A stretch of DNA of 64,000 bases from Streptomyces laurentii (GTDB taxonomy: Bacteria > Actinomycetota > Actinomycetes > Streptomycetales > Streptomycetaceae): assembly GCA_002355495.1 (NCBI GenBank), contig AP017424.1, forward strand, positions 6,203,501 through 6,267,500, in the 5' to 3' direction. The notes under the pieces were generated by a model. The model searched no databases, was not told the DNA's origin, and saw only the letters and a list, made by a program, of their open reading frames with translations. Positions 26,973 to 34,523 of this stretch are shown here, piece by piece. A program made the position numbers and the translations under genes. Position 1 is the stretch's first letter. Each line of letters starts with the position of its first letter.

Positions 26973-27419
26973 TCACCCGGCCTCTGCGGGGGTGCGCTTG
27001 TACCGCGCACCATCATGGGTGATATACCCTCTCCCGCCCTTCCTGTCCCTGACAGCCAGGTAGATGCTGCACAGGTTGGAGTCGCCCGGGACCCGGTAAT
27101 CGAAACGGATGCCAGGGGATTCGTCAGGGAAGGTGTCGAACTTCCAGGTCGCCGGACCGCTGTATACGTCGCTTGGCTGGTTTTCGTCGGGCTCCGCGCA
27201 ACGAGTGAAGACATTTTCGATGTGCTGCAGTTCGGCGGAGCCGTCCGGCCGAACCTCTATATGTCCACCATTCGGCCCCGACCAGGACCCTTCAATCTCG
27301 GCCGTTTTGAGTGGAATGATGGGGGTGCCCCTGACAATCCATAAGATGAACCCACCCATCAGGACGGCAATCCCTGTGATGGCAAATGTCCATCCTCTCA
27401 TCCTCTTCCTGTTGCTCAC
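26973..27419 (-). CDS. Small single-pass membrane protein of unknown function, possibly immunity-like
   Basis: 148 residues with one membrane segment at about residues 11-30 (AITGIAVLMGGFILWIV) and a following extracytoplasmic domain containing GSWSGPNGGHIEVRPDG and paired Cys (RCAEPDENQ, SNLCSIYLAV). GC content is lower than in its neighbours, and codon 26 is TTA (27342-27344), both pointing to acquired DNA. Its GTG start overlaps by GTGA the stop of a short upstream reading frame whose Lys-rich end looks like the tail of a toxin gene. This arrangement suggests an immunity gene that outlived its toxin. I do not recognise the family. Confidence 0.6.
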   Translation of the reverse strand: MSNRKRMRGWTFAITGIAVLMGGFILWIVRGTPIIPLKTAEIEGSWSGPNGGHIEVRPDGSAELQHIENVFTRCAEPDENQPSDVYSGPATWKFDTFPDESPGIRFDYRVPGDSNLCSIYLAVRDRKGGRGYITHDGARYKRTPAEAG

Positions 27420-27535
27420 TTGAAATCATCCCGTTTGTATCTGTCGAACTGCTTCGGAGTGGCGTACTGCTTCGAGTTGAGTCGCCCGCGACGCGGCCTG
27501 AGCGCTGCCCGCCGAGAGGGCGAGCAGTGGCGGAG
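27416..27535 (-). pseudogene. C-terminal remnant of a possible polymorphic-toxin gene
   Basis: Only 39 codons remain open, bounded upstream by an in-frame TGA. The last 22 residues (LNSKQYATPKQF then DRYKRDDFK) are hydrophilic and basic, like the ends of nuclease-type polymorphic toxins. The stop overlaps the GTG of the small membrane-protein gene. This is inference from composition and layout, not from a clear family match. Confidence 0.35.
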
Positions 27536-28014
27536 TGCTCACCGTCTGGCCCATGGTCAAGGCTATGCTCGCGAGCCGCTTTGATCTGAGGGCGCGCGGA
27601 ACGGGCTCTCTTTTTCATGCCTCGGCAGAGAGTCATATGCGCTTCACGGCGCATGCATAATCTGACATAGGGAACAGGTCCCCGACAGGACCCTTCGAGT
27701 GCTTTTCGCGCCGGTCCTGCCTCGAATTTCGCGAGGGTCGCATCACGGGCGCCCCGGTCGTGGACGCGTCGGCAGGGCCCGGTACGCTGCCCCGTCAGGA
27801 AGGCGTCTCCGGTGAGGGCCGGGGCAGGGCCTCCATGATCCGCGTTCTCGCCGGGCAGCGAGCCCTTCCGCTCCGTCGGCCACCAGCCGGACGGTCCGCT
27901 TCCGAAGCGCGGGGCCGAGGCCGGCTCGGCGACCGGCACCGTCATCGGTGTGGACCGGGGCCCGTCGCCCGCCCGCAGAGCGGCCGCCCGAACCGTCACC
28001 ACCCGAGGAAGCCC
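27536..28014. other. Decayed non-coding stretch
   Basis: No frame is convincing on either strand, and GC is lower than in the flanks around 27590-27740. It may hold the eroded body of the toxin-like gene (minus strand) and the leader of the acyltransferase gene. The only clear signal is the acyltransferase ribosome site GAGGA near its right end. Confidence 0.4.
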
Positions 28015-29103
28015 GTGTCCCAGCTCGCGCCACCGGTCCAGAGTTCCGCTCCCGCGCCGGCCGCTCCACCCGAGCGCGCCGCGTACTTCGACAACGCGAA
28101 GCTGCTGGCCGTCGTCCTCGTGGTGTGCGGTCATTTCTGGGAGCCGTTGATCGACCAGCCGGGGCAGCGTGTCGCGAAGGCGCTGTACCTGCTCGTCTAT
28201 GCGTTTCATATGCCCGCGTTCATTCTCATATCGGGCTTCTTCTCGCGCAGTTTCACCGCTCAGCCCCGGCAGATGCGGCGACTGGTGAGCGGCGTCCTGG
28301 TCCCCTTCCTCATATGGGGAATCCTCCTCGCGTACTTCACCGGCGCGGTCAACGACAAGTCGGTCTCGATCCAGCCGCTCACGCCGGTCTGGGTCACCTG
28401 GTTCCTGATAGCCCTCTTCCTCTGGCGCCTCTCCGTGCCGCTCTGGCGGAATCTGCGTGCCCCGGTGACCGTGGCGACCCTCGTCTTCCTGGCCGCCGGC
28501 GCCTTCTCTCTCGGCGCCCAGCTGTCCGTCACCCGTGTCCTGCAGTTCCTCCCGTACTTCGTGCTCGGCCTCACCCTGGACCCCCGGCACCTCGCCTGGC
28601 TGCGTGAGACCCGATGGGTCAAGGGCGCCGCGGTCGCCGTCTTCGTCGTCGCCGGCGCGGCGGCCTACAAGGTGGCGCCCGACCTGGAAGCCGTCTGGCT
28701 CTACCGGAGCAAGGGAGCCCCCGAGCTCCATGTCGGCTACGCCCAGTGGCTCCTCGAGGCCGGGGTCGTCTTCGTCGCCGGCCTCGTCCTCACCGCCGCG
28801 TTCCTTGCCCTCGTCCCGGCTCGCCGCGCCTGGTTCACCTCGCTCGGCGCGGGCACCATGGGCGCCTTCCTGCTGCACGCCTTCATCCGGCAGGGCGCGT
28901 TCGCGGCGGGCTTCTTCGACCACCCCTTCGTCCGCGGCCTGCCCGGCCTGGCGGCACTCACCGTCCTCTGCGTCGCCCTCTCTCTGCTGCTGTGCACGCG
29001 ACCGGTCCAATTCCTGCTGCGCCCGCTGGTCGAGCCCCGCCTGAACTGGCTCTTCCACCCGGAGGAGTCGACTCGCGTCACCGGGTCCCACAGGCGGAAG
29101 TGA
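28015..29103 (+). CDS. Acyltransferase family 3 membrane protein
   Basis: 362 residues with about ten membrane helices. The first helix carries the family signature DNAKLLAVVLVVCGHFWEP, in which the His is the expected catalytic residue, and the second has YAFHMPAFILISGFFSR. AT3 proteins O-acylate exported sugars or wall components across the membrane, and the fucose-acetylase-like subtype seems closest. The GTG at 28015 (MSQLAPPV) is chosen because GAGGA lies 5 bases upstream and the preceding frame is low-quality. It stands alone between decayed sequences, so its donor and acceptor are unknown. Confidence 0.8.
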   Translation: MSQLAPPVQSSAPAPAAPPERAAYFDNAKLLAVVLVVCGHFWEPLIDQPGQRVAKALYLLVYAFHMPAFILISGFFSRSFTAQPRQMRRLVSGVLVPFLIWGILLAYFTGAVNDKSVSIQPLTPVWVTWFLIALFLWRLSVPLWRNLRAPVTVATLVFLAAGAFSLGAQLSVTRVLQFLPYFVLGLTLDPRHLAWLRETRWVKGAAVAVFVVAGAAAYKVAPDLEAVWLYRSKGAPELHVGYAQWLLEAGVVFVAGLVLTAAFLALVPARRAWFTSLGAGTMGAFLLHAFIRQGAFAAGFFDHPFVRGLPGLAALTVLCVALSLLLCTRPVQFLLRPLVEPRLNWLFHPEESTRVTGSHRRK

Positions 29104-29287
29104 CGCATTCTCTGTGAGCTCCGTCACGTTACGGTGCGGGGAATTCCGTTTCGCCCCGTGATCTTGTCCCGGTAGTTTCGGATGTGACGAGATGTCATGC
29201 ACCGTCAATGTGACGAAGGGTGTTGACGCAGTCACGCTGGCGCGCTTTTCATGCCCCCGTACATCTGTAACTGAGGGGTGGGACCTC

Positions 29288-29479
29288 GTGCGTTCGAAAC
29301 GTGTGCGTTGGAGACCTGTCCGCAGAGTGAGCAAGGCTGCGGCAGTTCTTTTTCTTGTGACTGCCGTATCACTCTCGGGGGAAGCCTCCTGGGCGGACAG
29401 TTCACCGGAGGGGCCCGCGGCGTCGGCAGGTGGCGACGAGCCCCGGGAGGTTGATTCACCGGAGGCCGTGGATGCACCA
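29288..29479 (+). pseudogene. N-terminus of an exported protein cut off by an IS remnant
   Basis: From the GTG at 29288 about 64 residues are readable: a basic start (RSKRVRWRPVRR), a hydrophobic signal core (AAAVLFLVTAVSLSG) and a processed-looking WADSSPEG, then an acidic linker. It then runs directly into transposase sequence. Such basic-plus-hydrophobic starts are common in RHS/polymorphic-toxin proteins of Streptomyces, but only the leader remains, so the identity stays open. Confidence 0.45.
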
Positions 29480-30088
29480 GAGCGACGGCCCATCGGCGTT
29501 TCTCGGAGTGGTCGAAGGCCAGGGTGTGGGCCAAGCTCTACCGCCTGGTCCTCGACGGGCTCGGCTCCCGGGGCGAGCTGGACTGGTCCCGCTGTGCGAT
29601 CGACTCGGTGAACATGCGAGCCTTGAAAAGGGGGACCTGACCGGTCCGAATCCTGTGGACCGGGGCAAGTACGGCTCAAAGGTTCACTTGATCACTGAGC
29701 GGACGGGTCTGCCCATCTCTGTCGGGATCTCGGCAGCGAACCTGCACGACAGCCAGGACCTGATCCCACTGGTGAAAGGCATACCGCCGATCCGGTCCCG
29801 CCGCGGGCCCCGGCGGCGCAAGCCGGCAAGCTCCACGGCTACAAGGGCTGCGATTACTCCCACCTGCGGCGATGGTTACGCGAGCGCGGTATCACCCACC
29901 GCATCGCCCGCAGGGGTGTCGAGTCCTCGCGGCGACTGGGCCGTCATCGCTGGACCATCGAACGCACCATGGCCTGGCTCGCCGGCTGCCGACGCCTCCA
30001 CCGACGCTACGAACGCAAAGCCGACCACTTCCTCGCCTTCACCACCATCGCCTGCACCCTCATCTGCTACCGCCGACTCGCTTGCTGA
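29474..30088 (+). pseudogene. IS5-family transposase remnant, N-terminally deleted and frameshifted twice
   Basis: Three consecutive frames together read as one IS5-type (DDE) transposase. The first has TAHRRFSEWSKARVW and LDWSRCAIDSVNMRA, which holds the first catalytic Asp. The second has GPNPVDRGKYGSKVHL, GISAANLHDSQDLIPL and PPIRSRRGPRRRKPA. The third has KLHGYKGCDYSHLRRW, RHRWTIERTMAWLAG with the catalytic Glu, and ends FTTIACTLICYRRLAC. The first 60-80 residues are missing. I could not identify terminal inverted repeats or target duplication, so the element is a dead fragment. Confidence 0.8.
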
Positions 30089-30395
30089 TGTGGGTGCGCA
30101 GCAGTCGTACCGCCAGGTCATGGGCATGGAAGGTGGCCATGTCCAAGGGGGTACGACCGTCGGGATCTGCGAGGTCAGGATCCGCGCCGAAGGCCAGCAG
30201 CACGGCCGTGGTGTGCACCGTCAACGGTTGGCCAGTCTGGAGGGCACCATCCCCCTCGGTATCGATCGCGTGCGTCAGCAGCGTCACATTGCTGAAGACC
30301 TCATCGGGATCGGAACCGCCGGCGAGCAAGCGGGCCAGGGCTTCCGCATCCTCGTGCTCAACCGCGTAATGGGCTGGTGTCCAGAAGTCACTCAT
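30060..30395 (-). CDS. Ankyrin-repeat protein truncated at its 3' end by the IS5 remnant
   Basis: 111 residues. Ankyrin-type repeats are visible: WTPAHYAVEHEDAEALARLL, LLTHAIDTEGD and RTPLDMATFHAHDLAVRLL. The last codons (SKRVGGSR and stop) are the antisense of the transposase C-terminus, so the original end of the gene is lost. The start at 30395 (MSDFWTPAH) is an internal ATG of a longer frame, chosen because homologous small ankyrin proteins begin close to the first repeat. Small ankyrin proteins in Streptomyces often neighbour toxin genes, but no partner is left here. Confidence 0.6.
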   Translation of the reverse strand: MSDFWTPAHYAVEHEDAEALARLLAGGSDPDEVFSNVTLLTHAIDTEGDGALQTGQPLTVHTTAVLLAFGADPDLADPDGRTPLDMATFHAHDLAVRLLRTHISKRVGGSR

Positions 30396-30472
30396 CAGGG
30401 CATTCAACAACGGTCGAGACGCCTCTACCAGCGACTTTCCATGCTGTCGGTAGCCAATTGAGATGACCACTT

Positions 30473-30790
30473 AGCCGTGGGTTTGGTGAGCTTCTTCCGG
30501 CCGAGCCCAGGGATGAGGCATCGGTGGACGCAGGTGGTGTAGCGGGTGTGGGTGGTTTCGCGGAGGTGGTGGACGGCGACGTTCTCCAGCCAGTACGTCA
30601 GGTACGCGGCCTGGCTGCCCTGGGCGGAGGGGACGGGGACGCCGCGGTTGCTGCTGGCGATGAGCCCGTCTGTGGTGGTGCGCTGCAAGGTTCGGCGGAT
30701 GGTAGTGGTGCCCGCGGAGAGGTCGAGGCCGACGGTGCTCTCCGCCCCGGACTCCGCGGGGGTGAGCTCCGACAGCGCCCGCCTCGGGAC
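30473..30790 (-). pseudogene. N-terminal fragment of a tyrosine-type site-specific integrase
   Basis: On the minus strand, TIRRTLQRTTTDGLIASSN followed by QAAYLTYWLENVAVHHLRE, TTHTRYTTCVHRCLIPGLG and RKKLTKPTAK matches the arm-binding and SAM-like core-binding region of actinobacterial phage/ICE integrases. The catalytic domain (Arg-His-Arg-Tyr) is entirely missing: the frame ends in unrelated sequence after 30473. No tRNA or attachment repeat is visible nearby. Confidence 0.6.
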
Positions 30791-30795
30791 TTCGT

Positions 30796-31692
30796 TCAGC
30801 GGCTCATCAGTTCCGACACGCGGACGAAGCGGTAGCCCTTCGCGCGCAGCTCCGGGACGATGCGGCGGATCGCCTCCTCCGTGACCGGTGCCGCGCTGCG
30901 CGTGCAGTGCATGACGACCAGGGAGCCCGGCTTCACTCCGGACAGGACCTCGTCGGCGACCGCGTCCGCGTCCGTGGCGAAGGCGTCGCCGCTCACCACG
31001 TCCCACTGCACGGCGGTGACCCGGGCCGGGGCGAGGGCGCGGCGGGCCGCGTCGTCGTAGCAGCCGCCGGGGAAGCGGAAGTACGGCACGACATGGGTGA
31101 CCCCGGCGTCGCGGAAGGCGTCGAAGGCGCGCTGGACGTCGGTCGCCATCTCGGTCCGTTCGACGGTCGGCAGGCCGTAGCAGGGGGTCGAGAAGGCGTA
31201 GTGGCTGAAGGAGTGGTTGGCGACCTCGAAGAGCGGGTCGTTGCCGATGGACTTGGCCTGGTCCGGGTACTCCTGCGCCCAGCGGCCCGTCATGAACACG
31301 GTGGCGTCCACCTTGAGGCGGCGCAGGGTCGCGATGAGCTGCGGGTTGTCGAAGTGTTCGCCGCCTGCCGCGCGCGGTCCCTGGTCGGCGGTCATGTCGG
31401 CGTCGAAGGTGAGGGCGACGACCTTTTCGGTGCTCTTGGCCCGGTGGGTGTAGACGGGGGTGAGTCCGCCGGCCGCCGGGGGGAGGGTGGGGGGTGCCTT
31501 GCGGACGGATTCGGCCGGCCGGCTCGCCGGGTGGTCCGGGGCGGGGCGGGCTCCCGCGGCGCTGGCGCTGACTTCAGGGACAGCGGCCTTCGGGGGAGTG
31601 GACGGGCCGGTCGCGCTCCCGCCTCCAGCGCAGCCGACAAGAAAGGCGCCAAAAAGGGCAATCGACGCAACTCTTCGTGCAGAAATGGTCAC
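30796..31692 (-). CDS. Polysaccharide deacetylase lipoprotein (NodB domain)
   Basis: 298 residues. The signal peptide has lipobox FLVGCAGG (Cys about residue 21), so the protein is anchored outside the membrane. After a Pro/Ala linker the NodB deacetylase domain (about residues 95-295) shows motif 1 TFDADM, motif 2 NHSFSH with the metal histidines and motif 3 YFRFPGG; the usual TFDDG is changed to TFDAD. The enzyme removes acetyl groups from peptidoglycan or other amino sugars in the wall. It lies 17 bases downstream of the PPK2 gene end in the same direction, so cotranscription is possible. Confidence 0.88.
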   Translation of the reverse strand: MTISARRVASIALFGAFLVGCAGGGSATGPSTPPKAAVPEVSASAAGARPAPDHPASRPAESVRKAPPTLPPAAGGLTPVYTHRAKSTEKVVALTFDADMTADQGPRAAGGEHFDNPQLIATLRRLKVDATVFMTGRWAQEYPDQAKSIGNDPLFEVANHSFSHYAFSTPCYGLPTVERTEMATDVQRAFDAFRDAGVTHVVPYFRFPGGCYDDAARRALAPARVTAVQWDVVSGDAFATDADAVADEVLSGVKPGSLVVMHCTRSAAPVTEEAIRRIVPELRAKGYRFVRVSELMSR

Positions 31693-31709
31693 CTGGGGAA
31701 ATTAGCTGA

Positions 31710-32594
31710 TTATGCGGTGAGTAGCCGTCTCCGGCACTCCGTGACGTCGAAGTCCCCCCTCGGATACTGCGGATCCAACTCCTCCAGATGCTCCAGGAGC
31801 AGGGAGCTGATCGCCCAGTTGCGGTACCACTTGCGGTCCGCCGGGACCAGATACCAGGGCGTACGGTCGGTCGCGCACCGCTCCAGGGCGATCTCGTACG
31901 CCTCCTGGTACGCGGGCCACAGCGCGCGGTCGTCGATGTCGCCGGGGTTGAACTTCCAGTGTTTGTCGGGGTCGTCCAGCCGTTCGAGCAGGCGGGCCCG
32001 CTGCTCCTCGTGGGACAGGTGCAGGAAGACCTTCACGAGGGTCACGCCCTCGTCGGCCAGGGCCTGCTCGAAGCGGGCGATCTGGCCGTAGCGGTCCTCG
32101 ATCACGGGCGGCGTCGCGAGCTCGCGGACGCGCGCGACGAGGACGTCCTCGTAGTGCGAACGGTCGAAGACGCCGATCTCACCGGGCAGGGGAACGGCCT
32201 GGGCGACCCGCCACAGGAAGGGGTGTTCGCTCTCCTCCGGAGTCGGAGCCTTGAAGGCCCGGATGCGGCAGCCGGACGGGTTGAAGTGCCCGGCGACATG
32301 CTTGACCGTGCCGCCCTTGCCGCTGGTGTCCATGCCCTGGAGGACCAGCAGCAGCCGGCGCCGGTCACCCGCCGTGCTCGACGCGAACAGCCGCTCCTGG
32401 AGCGCGGCGAGCCGGGGTGCCAGCGCCTCGGTGGCGGCGAGACCGACCGCCTTGCTCTGGGGTGCCCAGGTGCCGCCGGGGGTCCCGCCGGTGTCGTACG
32501 CGGAGAGGTCGACCCGCTCGCCCAGCGGGACCCGCAGCAGCTCCCGTACCGACGGCCGCTCGCCCCCGCCGGGCCCGTTCATCTTCTTCGGCAC
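31710..32594 (-). CDS. Polyphosphate kinase 2 family (polyphosphate:nucleotide phosphotransferase)
   Basis: 294 residues. Walker A is LQGMDTSGKGGTVKHV and Walker B is IGVFDRSHYEDVLVARV, both in PPK2 form. The lid region includes ERLDDPDKHWKFNPGDIDDR and the C-terminal part has WYLVPADRKWYRNWAI. PPK2 enzymes use polyphosphate to phosphorylate NDP or NMP, and class cannot be decided here. The GTG at 32594 lies 4 bases after the TetR stop, so the TetR regulator, PPK2 and probably the deacetylase are one transcript. Confidence 0.9.
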   Translation of the reverse strand: MPKKMNGPGGGERPSVRELLRVPLGERVDLSAYDTGGTPGGTWAPQSKAVGLAATEALAPRLAALQERLFASSTAGDRRRLLLVLQGMDTSGKGGTVKHVAGHFNPSGCRIRAFKAPTPEESEHPFLWRVAQAVPLPGEIGVFDRSHYEDVLVARVRELATPPVIEDRYGQIARFEQALADEGVTLVKVFLHLSHEEQRARLLERLDDPDKHWKFNPGDIDDRALWPAYQEAYEIALERCATDRTPWYLVPADRKWYRNWAISSLLLEHLEELDPQYPRGDFDVTECRRRLLTA

Positions 32595-32598
32595 CGTG

Positions 32599-33306
32599 TC
32601 ACCCCTTCCCGGCCGCCCGCCCGGCGGCCTCCCCCCGATCGTGCGCGTCCAGTGCCGGGGCCACCATCGTGAACGCCCGGTCGAGCAGCTCCAGCGGGTC
32701 CCTCTCCGCGTCGCTGTCGCTCCACAGTTCCAGTGTCGTATGGAAGGCGACCAGTGCCGTCCCCGCCGCCAGTCGCGGATACGGATCGGCCGCCGGATCG
32801 AGCCCCCGGCGGCCGGCCAGCTCCTCCGCCAGCGTCTCGCGCCACGCCGCCTGGCGCTCCAGGAAGCGGGCGAGGAGGGCGGGCGTACGGAGGATCAGCC
32901 GGACCACGCGCAGCGCGCGGGCCGCGTGCTCGGGGTGCCGGTCGGTGCAGGCGGCCAGCGGTACGGCGACCGCGTGCCGCAGTGAAACGGACGGCGCCTC
33001 CCCGGCCGGCCGGGCGGCGAGGGCCGCCCGGATGTCGCCGCCCATCCCGGACAGGAACTGGACGACCACGTCCTCCTTGGACGCGAAGTAGCGGAAGAAC
33101 GTCCGCTTCGACACCCCGGCCGACGCCGCGATCTCGTCCACCGTCACCGCGTCGAACCCCTTCAGGGCCAGCAGCTGGAGCGCCGCCTCGGTCAGCTCGG
33201 TGGCCACCAGCAGCCGCTTGCGCTCGGCCAGACTCATCGGCCCAGAGGCAGAGGCGGAGGCAGAGGCAGAGGTGGAGAAGGGGGAGGAGACGGAAGGGGG
33301 AGTCAT
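32599..33306 (-). CDS. TetR-family transcriptional regulator
   Basis: 235 residues. A TetR DNA-binding domain sits at about residues 24-75 (ELTEAALQLLALKGFDAVTV, then AGVSKRTFFRYFASKED). The C-terminal ligand domain follows the pattern of many Streptomyces TetR proteins (HAVAVPLAACTD, TALVAFHTTLELWSD). A Ser/Ala repeat (SASASASASG) precedes the first helix. The ATG at 33306 is used, but the ATG at 33236 just before the helix-turn-helix is a good alternative. It is divergent from an SDR gene with 77 bases between, where the direct repeats at 33347-33368 are the likely operator. Confidence 0.88.
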   Translation of the reverse strand: MTPPSVSSPFSTSASASASASGPMSLAERKRLLVATELTEAALQLLALKGFDAVTVDEIAASAGVSKRTFFRYFASKEDVVVQFLSGMGGDIRAALAARPAGEAPSVSLRHAVAVPLAACTDRHPEHAARALRVVRLILRTPALLARFLERQAAWRETLAEELAGRRGLDPAADPYPRLAAGTALVAFHTTLELWSDSDAERDPLELLDRAFTMVAPALDAHDRGEAAGRAAGKG

Positions 33307-33346
33307 GGTCCCGATCCTAGACCTGTCGCCGACACCGAATGTAAAA

Positions 33347-33368
33347 CTTGACACCAAGTGACACCAGT
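33347..33368. promoter_or_regulatory. Candidate TetR operator between divergent tetR and SDR genes
   Basis: TGACACCA occurs twice, at 33349-33356 and 33359-33366, exactly 10 bases (one helical turn) apart. The first copy also forms a short dyad, CTTG-ACAC-CAAG (33347-33358). On the plus strand TTGACA at 33349 could be a -35 for the SDR gene, so binding here would affect both directions. Confidence 0.45.
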
Positions 33369-33383
33369 GGCAGCGTGTGTCGC

Positions 33384-34325
33384 ATGGGTAAATCTTCGAG
33401 CGTCCCCGTGGCCGTCCCCGATCTGACCGGACGCCGCTTCGTCGTCACCGGCGCCAACAGCGGTCTCGGCCTCGCCACCACCCGGGCCCTCGCCCGCCAT
33501 GGCGCCCACGTCGTCCTCGCGGTACGCGACGAGGCGAAGGGCCGCGCCGCCGTCCGCGCACTCGCCGACGAGATCCCGGGAGCGGCCGCCCGGCTCGATG
33601 TCCAGCGGCTCGATCTGGCCGATCTCGACTCGGTACGGGAGTGCGCGGCGGCCCTGCGCGCCGCGTACCCGGGCCTCGACGTGCTCGTCAACAACGCGGG
33701 CCTGATGGCGCCCCCGTACACCCGCAGCGCCCAGGGCCACGAGCTGCAGTTCGCCGTGAACCACCTCGGCCACTTCGCGCTCACCGGGCTGCTGCTCGAC
33801 CGGCTCGTCGCCGGGAGCGCACCCCGCGTGGTCACGGTCAGCTCGGTCCAGCACCGCAAGGGCGGCATCCACTTCGACGCCCTGGAGGGCGGGGGTCGCC
33901 CCCGCGACTACTCGCCGATGGGCTGGTACAACCAGTCGAAACTCGCCAACGCCGTCTTCGGCCACGAACTCCACCGCCGTCTGACCGCCGCCGGAAGCCC
34001 CGTACGCAGCCTGCTCGCGCACCCCGGCTACGCCGCCACGCACCTCCAGGCCGAGACCCCGGTCGCCGCCGTACGCCTGCTTTTCGGCCGGATCCTCGGT
34101 CCGCTGTTCGCCCAGTCGTCCGAGACCGGTGCCTTCTCGCAGCTGTACGCGGCGACCGCGCCGGACGCCGAGGGGGGCGCGTTCTTCGGGCCGGGCGGCC
34201 CCGGCGAGTTGCGGGGAGCGCCGAAGCGGGTCGCGCTCGCGCCGGCGGCGACGGATCCGGAGACGGGCCGCCGCCTGTGGGAGCTGTCGGAGAGGCTGAC
34301 GGGGGTGGGCTACCCGCTCGGGTGA
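33384..34325 (+). CDS. Short-chain dehydrogenase/reductase (retinol-dehydrogenase-like)
   Basis: 313 residues. The NAD(P) motif is TGANSGLGLATTRAL at about residues 22-36, NNAG follows at about 106, and the catalytic Tyr-Lys pair is in WYNQSKLANAVF. Length and motifs match the oxidoreductase subgroup often annotated as WW-domain or retinol dehydrogenase-like. It is a cytoplasmic NAD(P)-dependent enzyme with unknown substrate. The ATG at 33384 is used, since the upstream frame enters the operator. Divergence from the TetR gene makes it the probable regulated target. Confidence 0.88.
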   Translation: MGKSSSVPVAVPDLTGRRFVVTGANSGLGLATTRALARHGAHVVLAVRDEAKGRAAVRALADEIPGAAARLDVQRLDLADLDSVRECAAALRAAYPGLDVLVNNAGLMAPPYTRSAQGHELQFAVNHLGHFALTGLLLDRLVAGSAPRVVTVSSVQHRKGGIHFDALEGGGRPRDYSPMGWYNQSKLANAVFGHELHRRLTAAGSPVRSLLAHPGYAATHLQAETPVAAVRLLFGRILGPLFAQSSETGAFSQLYAATAPDAEGGAFFGPGGPGELRGAPKRVALAPAATDPETGRRLWELSERLTGVGYPLG

Positions 34326-34523
34326 CGCGGCGGGTCGGGGCGGGGTCGCGGCGCGGGGTGCCGAGGGGTGACGCCGGTGGTCGTCGCCCTCCGCCGGATG
34401 GGGGTACCCCGATCCGGCGGTTTGGCCGAAGTGTGTATGGACCGAATAGGTGCCTCGGGCATGTAGTGGAAGCGGCGCCACAACAGAAACCGAGATCCAC
34501 CACCGCCCTCTGCGAGGTCCTTC

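Noticed and set aside
27553..27660. Short plus-strand frame MVKAMLASRFDL in the decayed patch
   Set aside because: No ribosome site, atypical codon use and no recognisable motif.
30441..30462. A possible second IS terminus (GTAGCCAATTGAGATGACC region) before the integrase fragment
   Set aside because: It resembles the last codons of an IS5 transposase, but no further transposase sequence precedes it and no inverted repeat partner was found.
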